Shown here one piece after another: positions 1-6,527 of a stretch of DNA of 64,000 nucleotides. The notes below the pieces were generated by a model. The model was not told the DNA's origin. It saw only the letters and a program-made list of their open reading frames with translations, and did not search any database. The first letter of the stretch is position 1. Every line of letters starts with the position of its first letter. The translations under genes and the position numbers were made by a program. Source of the stretch: an uncultured Acetatifactor sp. (lineage in GTDB: Bacteria > Bacillota > Clostridia > Lachnospirales > Lachnospiraceae); the NCBI GenBank assembly GCA_910585805.1, contig CAJUFB010000003.1, positions 1 through 64,000 of the forward strand, in the 5' to 3' direction.

Positions 1-52
1 GTTCACGTACGGTTCTGAGAGAGACTTGAGGGGAGGTTCCTCAGGTCTACTT
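1..52 (+). ncRNA. Group II intron 3' end (domain V 3' strand and domain VI), inner intron
   Basis: The bases CACGTACGGTTC near the start match the 3' strand of a group II intron domain V. They are followed by a domain VI-like hairpin (GACTTGAGG pairing with CCTCAGGTC) and a terminal TCTACTT. The same arrangement recurs at 628-698, which supports the reading. The rest of this intron lies upstream of the window. Its 3' boundary, placed near base 52 to within a few bases, falls directly before codons that continue another intron's reverse transcriptase. Confidence 0.7.
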
Positions 53-54
53 AC

Positions 55-609
55 TTTGTATGCTGTTTTCAGAGAAAGTATGAGGCAGAAGTGTTCCGCC
101 AGAGATTGGAGGGAAGGTTTGCCAAATACGGACTGGAACTGGCGGAAGAAAAGACCAGAATATTGGAATTTGGAAGATTTGCGGAGCAAGACAGGAAAAG
201 AAGGGGGGAGGGAAAACCGGAAACATTTGATTTTCTGGGTTTTACGTTTTACTGTAGTACAGATGCGAAGAAACGCTTCTTCCGATGCAAGGTAAAGACA
301 AGCCGGAAGAAACTGCGCAGTAAGACAAAAGCGCTGAAGGAATGGATAAAGAACCACAGAGATATGCCGTTGGAATGGATATTTAAAATGATAAATGCCA
401 AGCTAAGGGGACATTATCAGTATTACGGGGTGACGGATAACATGGAGGAAATGTGCCTGTATCTGCACAACACAAAGCGGCTGTTGTTTAAGTGGCTAAA
501 CCGTAGAAGTCAGAGAAGGAGTTATACCTGGGAGGCTTTTACAAAGGGGTTATTGAGAACTTTTCCGTTAATACAGCCACAAATCAGGGTAAGTCTGTTA
601 GGAAGATGA
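55..609 (+). pseudogene. ltrA: Group II intron reverse transcriptase/maturase, C-terminal part (split by another intron)
   Basis: Translation from base 55 begins FVCCFQRKYEAE. This is what normally follows the catalytic YADD motif of bacterial group II intron reverse transcriptases. It continues through LAEEKTRILEFGRFA and FDFLGFTFY into the maturase X-domain-like region, and ends in a short basic tail with no HNH endonuclease domain. The N-terminal fingers/palm and the YADD residues are absent because the 3' end of a second group II intron sits immediately upstream. The host ORF therefore appears interrupted within or right after YADD. A GTG at 91 could only start a non-catalytic fragment. 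The protein could be whole only if the inner intron splices out; otherwise it is a dead fragment. The 5' portion is outside the window. Confidence 0.85.
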
Positions 610-627
610 TGTATGAATGTAAAGTGA

Positions 628-698
628 AAAGCCGTATGCGTTAGTAGCGCACGTACGGTTTTGTATAGGGGTATGGGGAGTAATCCCCATATCTACTA
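628..698 (+). ncRNA. Group II intron domains V and VI (outer intron 3' end)
   Basis: Nineteen bases after the maturase stop there is a domain V hairpin: AGCCGTATGCG pairs with CGCACGTACGGTT across a short loop. It is followed by a domain VI hairpin (TATGGGG with CCCCATA) and the 3' end TCTACTA. Downstream codons re-enter an Rpn-type nuclease frame, which places the 3' splice site at about 698, within two or three bases. This is the 3' end of the intron that encodes the reverse transcriptase just upstream. Confidence 0.8.
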
Positions 699-1001
699 GA
701 GAATGGTGAGTTTCGTGGGGAGTCTGAAATTGGAAAGTTGATGCATGATTTTAATTGTACCGAAGCGGATGACATGAATTTTGATTTGATGGCAGAGCGT
801 ACAAGGTATTTGAAAGAAAACCCGGAAGGAGTGAACGAGATGTGTAAGGTTTTGGAGGATATGAGGAATGAGGCCGTGGAGCGAAGCATATTGCAGACAA
901 TTAGAAATTTGATGGAGACATTAAAGCTGTCGGCGGAGGATGCTATGGCGGCGATGAAGATTCCGGATGCTGAAAGAAGAAAATATATAGCTAAGTTGTA
1001 G
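699..1001 (+). pseudogene. Rpn-type PD-(D/E)XK nuclease/transposase, C-terminal exon after a group II intron
   Basis: The frame entered right after the intron reads ENGEFRGESEIGKLMHDF. It then runs through a charged region (AERTRYLKENPEGVNEMC, EDMRNEAVERSI) to a stop at 1001. The NG-Y/F-RG and IGKLMHDF signatures are typical of the Rpn/PD-(D/E)XK transposase family common in Lachnospiraceae, where this segment follows the nuclease core. The nuclease core itself is upstream of the window. A TTG at 738 is a possible internal start but would give only a tail. The gene is thus interrupted by the intron array at 1-698. Whether splicing restores it cannot be told without the 5' exon. Confidence 0.75.
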
Positions 1002-1188
1002 GATAAGGCAGATAGAAAAATGCTGCTGAGATGACTGTAATAGACACTGGTTTAGGAGAAATAGAATTACGAAATACGTGCATAAGTGAATATGGGGAAG
1101 TTTGGGCAGAAGTGGGAGGACTCATTGCGGGTTCTCCCTTTAGTTAAATATAACGGGGAGGATTTGTTCAGGGCTCAGGTAGAGCCAC
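1002..1188. other. Non-coding or decayed stretch
   Basis: No convincing gene is seen here. A 38-codon reading frame opens at 1031 (ATGACTGTAATAGAC) and stops at 1147, but it lacks a clear ribosome-binding site and is not recognised. It is most likely debris between the nuclease gene and the SSB-like fragment. Confidence 0.4.
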
Positions 1189-1401
1189 CAGGTTTTTGGG
1201 GAAAAGTTTTACCTGGCAGACATCAGTATCAGCAGGGAGAGCGGGTATGCGGATATCATACCGCTCATGTTTTCGGACAGGCTTCTGGATGTAAGGCAGG
1301 ATTATACCGGCTCCGTGGTAAATGTGGCCGGGCAGTTTCGTTCTTATAACCGGCATGAAGAGGGGAAGAGCAGGCTGTCACCTGGTGTAAAAGCCGGATG
1401 A
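1189..1401 (+). pseudogene. SSB/PriB-like single-stranded DNA-binding protein fragment
   Basis: The frame starting QVFGEKFYLADISISRESG continues through DIIPLMFSDRLLDVRQDY and GQFRSYNRHEEGKSRL to a stop at 1401. This matches the pattern of small clostridial SSB-like OB-fold proteins (typical motifs FY.V.V...R.S...D.IPLM.S.RL.DV..DY.G..V.V.GQFRSYN), which are about 110 residues long. Going upstream, the same frame meets a stop a few codons before 1189, so the N-terminal strand and start codon are gone. The C-terminal part after the HEE..RL motif is also replaced by a short unrelated tail. It is a decayed fragment next to other mobile remnants. Confidence 0.65.
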
Positions 1402-1569
1402 CGGCTATTTTTAGGAAAAGGTACAAAAAAGGTACAAAATGATGACAGATGGGCAGATGATATTCAGCAAGCCTTGATTTTGCAGGCCGTTTCCGGATGG
1501 CTGTCCCAATTTTTACGCAATTGCTACATTTTTGTAACAAATTGGAAGCTAAAATTAAGATTTTTTTAG

Positions 1570-1598
1570 TTGTCAACCGCCCTTTGTAGAGATACTAT
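1570..1598 (+). promoter_or_regulatory. Sigma-A-type promoter for the MBOAT gene
   Basis: TTGTCA (1570-1575) and TACTAT (1593-1598) are separated by 17 bases. The pair lies 34 bases before the start codon of the acyltransferase, in an AT-rich stretch. Confidence 0.6.
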
Positions 1599-1631
1599 AT
1601 TAGTATAAAGCAACGAAAGATGTGATGATTC

Positions 1632-3023
1632 TTGATATTCAGCAGTGTGGAATTCTTACTCTTCTTTCTTCCGCTTTTTTTGGTAATATACGGACTGACC
1701 CCTAAAAACGCAAGAAATGTGACGCTTCTGTCAGGAAGCCTTGTTTTTTACGCCCTTGGGGAGCCGAAGTACCTGCTGCTGCTCATGATTTCAGTGCTGG
1801 TAAATTACTTTTTCGGGCTGCATCTGGAGCGTAATGTAAAGAAGGAAGATAAGGATAAAAAACATAAAAAGAAACGAAATAAAAAACAAAACATAGTCCT
1901 GGCATTGGCGCTTCTGTTTAACGTGGGGCTGTTGGCGCTCTTTAAGAGCGGTGTGGGAGGGGCGGGGCTTCCGCTGGGAATCAGCTTTTACACATTCCAG
2001 ATTTTATCCTATCTGTTGGATGTGTACCGGGGAGAGCAGAAGAGAGAGAGATCATTCCTCATGCTGGCCAGTTATATTACCATGTTTCCCCAGCTGCTTT
2101 CAGGGCCTATCGTCAATTACGGAGAGATACGGGAGAGCTTAAGGGAGCGCCCGTTCACTGCCGCAGGTGTACAGGAAGGTCTGAAGCTGTTTACCATGGG
2201 ACTGGCATCGAAAGTGCTGCTGGCGGACAGGGTTGGGCTCCTGTGGCAGGAGGTGCAGGTTACCGGATTTGAAAGTATCTCCACACCCCTGGCATGGATT
2301 GCGGCAGCTGCTTATTCCATGGAGATTTATTTTGACTTTTACGGATATTCCCTGATGGCCTCGGGGCTGGGGCGCATGCTTGGCTTTGGGCTGCCGGAGA
2401 ATTTCCGGAATCCTTATATGGCTTCTTCCGTCAGGGAATTTTACCGCAGGTGGCATATGACATTGGGCCGGTGGTTTACAAAATATGTATATATTCCTTT
2501 GGGCGGAAACCGTAAAGGCGAATCCCGTACGGTCTGCAATCTGCTGGCAGTCTGGGCGCTGACATCCGTCTGGCATGGCACATCAGCCAATTTTCTGATC
2601 TGGGGAATGCTGCTGTGGCTTGCGATTGTGTTTGAGCGGCTGCTGAAGGGCCTGGGAAATACCTGGTTCGGGAAGAGCGTACCGGGTAAGATACTGTCCC
2701 ATCTGTATGTGCTGGCGTTTATCCCGATTACCTGGGTATGCTTTGACATCACGGATATCAGCCAGCTGCAGATTTACCTGGGCAGAATGTTTCAGATTGT
2801 TCCCGGCCAGGCGGTACATGCAGGAGACTGGAGGAATGCCCTGACGGATTATGGCGGTCTGCTTGCTGCGGGAGCGATTGCCTGTACGCCCTTTGTGATG
2901 AAACTGTTCCGGCGACTGAAGGACAGCCTGTTGGGCGTATTGATTTTGGCGGCGCTGTTCTGGCTGTGTGTCTGGAGACTGCAGATTGAGGGGCATAACC
3001 CGTTCAAGTACCTGAGTTTTTAG
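1632..3023 (+). CDS. MBOAT-family membrane O-acyltransferase (AlgI-like)
   Basis: This 463-residue polytopic membrane protein opens MIFSSVEFLLFFLPLFL, the usual start of clostridial AlgI/DltB-like acyltransferases, using a TTG codon. Family hallmarks are visible: a central EFYRRWHMTLGRWF segment followed by YVYIPLGGNRKG, and the conserved VWHG-type histidine motif (TSVWHGTSANFLIWG). These enzymes move acetyl or other acyl groups across the membrane onto surface polymers with the help of an SGNH partner. The next gene encodes an SGNH-domain protein, so the two probably act together in O-acylation of a cell-surface glycan. Length is normal. The short lysine-rich loop (KKEDKDKKHKKKRNKK) is probably cytoplasmic. 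The substrate is not evident. Confidence 0.9.
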   Translation: MIFSSVEFLLFFLPLFLVIYGLTPKNARNVTLLSGSLVFYALGEPKYLLLLMISVLVNYFFGLHLERNVKKEDKDKKHKKKRNKKQNIVLALALLFNVGLLALFKSGVGGAGLPLGISFYTFQILSYLLDVYRGEQKRERSFLMLASYITMFPQLLSGPIVNYGEIRESLRERPFTAAGVQEGLKLFTMGLASKVLLADRVGLLWQEVQVTGFESISTPLAWIAAAAYSMEIYFDFYGYSLMASGLGRMLGFGLPENFRNPYMASSVREFYRRWHMTLGRWFTKYVYIPLGGNRKGESRTVCNLLAVWALTSVWHGTSANFLIWGMLLWLAIVFERLLKGLGNTWFGKSVPGKILSHLYVLAFIPITWVCFDITDISQLQIYLGRMFQIVPGQAVHAGDWRNALTDYGGLLAAGAIACTPFVMKLFRRLKDSLLGVLILAALFWLCVWRLQIEGHNPFKYLSF

Positions 3024-3063
3024 AATTTGATTGTGTAAATGTTTTTTGTCTGATGGAAATGCC

Positions 3064-3136
3064 GCGAAGGCGCATAAGAGGAATTTTCATGAATGTACTG
3101 GCGAATGAAAATTCTTCTTATGAGAGTGTGCGAAGG
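3064..3136. repeat. Long hairpin flanked by 7-bp direct repeats
   Basis: An 18-bp inverted repeat with one mismatch (3073-3090 against 3105-3122, 14-base loop) lies between the MBOAT and SGNH genes. GCGAAGG is repeated directly on either side (3064-3070 and 3130-3136). There is no T-run on the + strand, so an ordinary terminator is unlikely. A miniature insertion or an mRNA processing hairpin are both possible. Confidence 0.6.
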
Positions 3137-3185
3137 GGATTTGCCCTTCAGTGCCGTCGCACAGCGGCTTGATTGGGAGAAAAGA

Positions 3186-4547
3186 ATGAAGTGGCTGAAA
3201 AAATGGGGTTATTTCATATTGCTTATAGGAGGCGGAATCGTGTACCTGTCCTGTGTGGACCACTGGCAGGTTTATGCAAAGCCTTTGCGGCAGTTACAGG
3301 AGTGGTATCATGAAGCGGATAACGGAGGTCTGTTTGCGCTCGGAAGCCGGGCAGAGGAAACCTGGGTATCTGGGGAAGGAGACATTTCCGGCGGTTCGGC
3401 AGGCAGCGGAATGGGAGACAATGCAGGTTTGAGCGGCATGGATAGTTTGCCGGGAGGCACGGCGGGAAACGGCTACGGGCAAAATCCGGAGGGGGATATG
3501 AGCGCAGGAAGTAATCCTGATGGCATGAGCGGAAGCGGGAACGCGGGAAGTGCCCCGGGCGCAATGAACGGAAGCGGAAACGCGGGAAGTGCCCCGGGCG
3601 CAATGAACGGAAGCGGGAACGCGGGAAGTGCCCCGGGCGCAATGGACGGAAGCGGAAACGCAGGGAGTGCTCCGGGCGCAATGGACGGAAGCGGAAACGC
3701 GGGAAGTGCTCCGGGTGCAACAGGCGGAAGCGGAAATACCGGAAGCTATCCGGAAGGAACGACGGGAAGCGGGAATACAGGAAGCCGACCGGAGGGAACG
3801 ACGGGAAGCGGAAATGCTGGAAGCGGACCCGGAGAAAACGGAAATGCGGAAAACGTGTCCGGAAGCGGAAATACAGCAAACCGTCCCGGCGGGATTACGG
3901 GAAGCGGAAACGAAGGCAGTCCGGACGGAGCCGCCCTTCCGGAAGTACAGTATATGACCGTGGAGGACGACTATTTTTCGGATGCAGTATTTATCGGAGA
4001 TTCCAGAACGGTGGGAATGTTTGAATACGGCGGCCTGGAGGAAATATCCACTTTCTATGCCTCCACCGGATTGACAGTTTACAAGATGTTTGAATCCGAA
4101 ATAGCGTCTGTTCCGGGGGAGCGGAAGAAGATTACCGTGGAGGAGGCCCTGCAGCAGAACAGTTTTGCAAAGATTTATCTGATGATAGGCATCAATGAGA
4201 TGGGCACGGGAACCGTGGAGAGTTTTCTGGAGAAATACCAGGAGGTGGTGGCGCATCTGCAGGAACTGCAGCCGGATGCTGTTATCTATCTGCAGGCCAT
4301 CATTAAGGTGACTGCGGAGCGCTCTGCCCAGGGAGATTATATTACCAACGAAGGCATTATTGCCCGGAACGAAGGAATTGCGAAGCTGGCGGACAACCGG
4401 AAGATATTTTTCCTGGATGTAAATCCGGAGGTTTGCGATGAGTCGGGCGGGATGATACCGGATTATACTTTCGACGGTGTACACCTGAAGGCGAAGTACA
4501 TCGAAATCTGGAAAGATTATTTGAAAACACATGCAATATTTTCTTGA
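3186..4547 (+). CDS. SGNH/GDSL-family hydrolase or acyltransferase partner with repeat linker
   Basis: The ATG at 3186 follows GGGAGAAAAG and begins MKWLKKWGYFILLIGGG, one membrane segment that anchors the protein. An upstream in-frame ATG at 3093 lies inside the loop of a hairpin and is less likely. Of 453 residues, roughly 115-240 are a Gly/Ser/Asn/Pro-rich linker containing eight 13-residue repeats. The C-terminal domain has SGNH signatures: IGDSRTVG with the predicted nucleophile Ser at about 273, GINEMG (block III-like) and DGVHLK carrying the Asp-His pair. In AlgI/AlgJ-type systems such a protein completes acyl transfer to an extracellular polymer. Adjacency to the MBOAT gene supports that role here. 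The linker probably holds the catalytic domain away from the membrane through the wall. Confidence 0.85.
   Translation: MKWLKKWGYFILLIGGGIVYLSCVDHWQVYAKPLRQLQEWYHEADNGGLFALGSRAEETWVSGEGDISGGSAGSGMGDNAGLSGMDSLPGGTAGNGYGQNPEGDMSAGSNPDGMSGSGNAGSAPGAMNGSGNAGSAPGAMNGSGNAGSAPGAMDGSGNAGSAPGAMDGSGNAGSAPGATGGSGNTGSYPEGTTGSGNTGSRPEGTTGSGNAGSGPGENGNAENVSGSGNTANRPGGITGSGNEGSPDGAALPEVQYMTVEDDYFSDAVFIGDSRTVGMFEYGGLEEISTFYASTGLTVYKMFESEIASVPGERKKITVEEALQQNSFAKIYLMIGINEMGTGTVESFLEKYQEVVAHLQELQPDAVIYLQAIIKVTAERSAQGDYITNEGIIARNEGIAKLADNRKIFFLDVNPEVCDESGGMIPDYTFDGVHLKAKYIEIWKDYLKTHAIFS
3531..3842 (+). repeat. Eight tandem 39-bp coding repeats
   Basis: Units begin at 3531, 3570, 3609, 3648, 3687, 3726, 3765 and 3804. 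Each encodes a variant of GSGNAGSAPGAMN. The first five are nearly identical at the DNA level and the last three have drifted (GSGNTGSYPEGTT and similar). The 39-bp period keeps frame, so copy number can vary without inactivating the gene. Confidence 0.95.
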
Positions 4548-4584
4548 CTGCTGTTGCACGAAATATTATGATAGGGAAGGGGTT

Positions 4585-4613
4585 GCTGCGGGCACTGCCG
4601 CGGCAGCCTTTTT
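4585..4613 (+). terminator. Rho-independent terminator after the SGNH gene
   Basis: GCTGC (4585-4589) pairs with GCAGC (4603-4607) around a GC-rich interior and is followed by CTTTTT. It sits 40 bases past the SGNH stop and before the permease ribosome-binding site. It could also act as an attenuator for the permease. Confidence 0.65.
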
Positions 4614-4679
4614 GTGTGGGAAACTCAAAAACAGTATCTGTTTGGGCAGATACGGAACTCAAATCAGGAGGAAAAGTAC

Positions 4680-6098
4680 ATGAGCGAAAAAAAGAAGAAC
4701 ATTCCCGGGGGCAGGGTTACGGGAGACAAAGGCATCGGCGATGCCTGCATCTATGACGCAAAAAGCCTCGGGGCGCCGAAGGTTGCGGTACTGGGACTGC
4801 AGCACATGTTTGCCATGTTCGGGGCAACCATACTGGTGCCCATGCTGACAGGTCTGGATGTATCCACCACACTGCTGTTTGCGGGGCTGGGCACATTGCT
4901 GTTTCATTTGCTGACAAAGGGCAAAGTGCCCGCGTTTCTCGGTTCTTCCTTTGCGTTTCTGGGCGGCTATGCGGCAATCGCGCCTACCATGGATGCAGCC
5001 GGAAATCCGACGGATAATTCGGCGCTTCTGCCATATGCCTGCTTCGGCGTAGCCTGTGCGGGTCTTGTGTATCTGCTGCTTTCTCTTTTGATCAAAATAT
5101 TCGGTACCGGCAAGGTGATGCGCTTTTTCCCTCCTATCGTAACGGGGCCCATTATCATTGCCATCGGTCTGACTCTTTCCCAGTCCGCCATAGACAATTG
5201 TTCTTCCGACTGGCTGATCGCCATCGTCGCAATTGCCCTTGTGGTCATCTGCAATATCTGGGGGAAGGGAATGATCAGGATTGTGCCCATTATCATAGGT
5301 GTCATAGGTTCCTATGTGCTGGCGGCGGTGCTGGGAAGGGTGGATTTCACGGCGGTAAAGGAGGCGGCCTGGATAGGGATTCCCATTCACTGGAGCAGCA
5401 CGGCTTTCTGGGCGGTGTCTGACGGAAACATTTCCCTTCTGATCACCTCCGTGATTACCATCATGCCCATCGCATTGGCGACCATTGTGGAGCATATCGG
5501 AGACATATCCGCCATATCTTCTACTGTAGGGAAAAATTATATCAAGGAGCCGGGACTTCACCGCACCCTTCTGGGAGATGGTCTGGCGACGATTGCGGCA
5601 TCCCTGTTCGGCGCGCCTGCCAACACGACATACGGCGAGAATACGGGTGTGCTGGCTTTGACAAAAGTATATGACCCGTTTGTCATCAGAATGGCGGCGC
5701 TGTTTGCCATCCTGTTCTCCTTCTCTCCGAAATTTGCGGCAATCATCGGCTGCATGCCCGCTGCCACCTGCGGCGGCGTGTCCCTGGTGCTTTACGGTAT
5801 GATTTCCGCGGTGGGTGTCCGCAATATTGTGGAGACACAGGTGGACTTTGCAAAGAGCCGCAACGTTATCATTGCAGCGTTGATTCTGGTACTGTCTATC
5901 GGTATTAATTACAGCGCTGCCGGTTCCGTGGGCTTTGCAATAGGAGAACTGTCCATCAGCTTTTCAGGAATCGCAGTGGGGGCATTGGTGGGAATCATCC
6001 TGAACGCGGTTCTGCCGGGGAAGGATTATAAGTTTGATGACGATAATCCGAAGCATACCGGGGTTGACTTTGCGGTGAGAGGCAGGTCGGAGCGCTGA
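4680..6098 (+). CDS. uraA: Uracil permease (NCS2/UraA family)
   Basis: The 472-residue integral membrane protein starts at an ATG preceded by AGGAGG (4667-4672). An upstream in-frame extension to 4614 has no ribosome site. NCS2 signatures typical of uracil:proton symporters are clear: GLQHMFAMFGATILVPMLTG near the N-terminus, FLGSSFAFLGG, the transport-site VEHIGD motif, and GAPANTTYGENTGVLALTKV. It should import uracil for pyrimidine salvage. No pyrimidine genes are adjacent, and it appears to be a single-gene unit between a terminator and a non-coding gap. Xanthine/uric acid specificity is less likely given the TTYGENTG motif. Confidence 0.9.
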   Translation: MSEKKKNIPGGRVTGDKGIGDACIYDAKSLGAPKVAVLGLQHMFAMFGATILVPMLTGLDVSTTLLFAGLGTLLFHLLTKGKVPAFLGSSFAFLGGYAAIAPTMDAAGNPTDNSALLPYACFGVACAGLVYLLLSLLIKIFGTGKVMRFFPPIVTGPIIIAIGLTLSQSAIDNCSSDWLIAIVAIALVVICNIWGKGMIRIVPIIIGVIGSYVLAAVLGRVDFTAVKEAAWIGIPIHWSSTAFWAVSDGNISLLITSVITIMPIALATIVEHIGDISAISSTVGKNYIKEPGLHRTLLGDGLATIAASLFGAPANTTYGENTGVLALTKVYDPFVIRMAALFAILFSFSPKFAAIIGCMPAATCGGVSLVLYGMISAVGVRNIVETQVDFAKSRNVIIAALILVLSIGINYSAAGSVGFAIGELSISFSGIAVGALVGIILNAVLPGKDYKFDDDNPKHTGVDFAVRGRSER

Positions 6099-6527
6099 GC
6101 GGCTTTGGGGACAGACATGGAAAACGGCGGCATCCAGGCATGAATCGGGCAGGGTTGGAGGAAGTGCGTTTTGAATGTTCCGTGCAACGATTTCGAGTCA
6201 GGTATGCCGGGATTTTTCCGTAGTTTTTGAGTCTCCCCCCCCGGACTTCGTGATTACGTATCAGATTGACGGTTTCTGTTGCTTAGAGGAAGTGTCTGGA
6301 AATGACTGCTGCAAGTTTAGGTTCTGGCAGTCCGTCCCAGAGTGCGGGCTGTAGGAATAGACGTTGTAGGAATAGACGCTGTGGAAAATACTGCGGAAAT
6401 GTGAATTGCAGAAGAGTGAACCGCAGATTTGCGAGAAGTGTTCTGACAGCGGAATTCGAAACAGAAACGAATCCTGCTGTTGAAAAAGGGAATGAAGGTG
6501 CGCCGGATGCGCGTGAGGAGTGTGATT
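6099..6527. other. Intergenic gap with short direct repeats
   Basis: About 430 bases separate the uracil permease and the dipeptidase. A 15-base unit (GTAGGAATAGACG plus two bases) occurs twice in tandem near 6351-6380, and a run of eight C occurs at 6235-6242. A reading frame at 6302-6541 is arginine/cysteine-rich and unrecognised. No convincing promoter or gene was found. Confidence 0.4.

Noticed and set aside
3531..3842. Regular repeats considered as a CRISPR array
   Set aside because: The 39-bp units are contiguous with no spacers and encode an in-frame peptide repeat; no cas genes are present. The same applies to the 21-bp units at 7029-7133.
3294..4559. Long minus-strand reading frame opposite the SGNH gene
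   Set aside because: It is the antisense of a repeat-rich GC-rich gene; its product is Ser/Arg/His low-complexity, has no ribosome site, and the plus strand has clear SGNH motifs.
4659..5561. Minus-strand 300-codon frame opposite the uracil permease
   Set aside because: Its composition (Arg/His/Gln-rich) is that of an antisense shadow; the plus strand carries NCS2 signatures.
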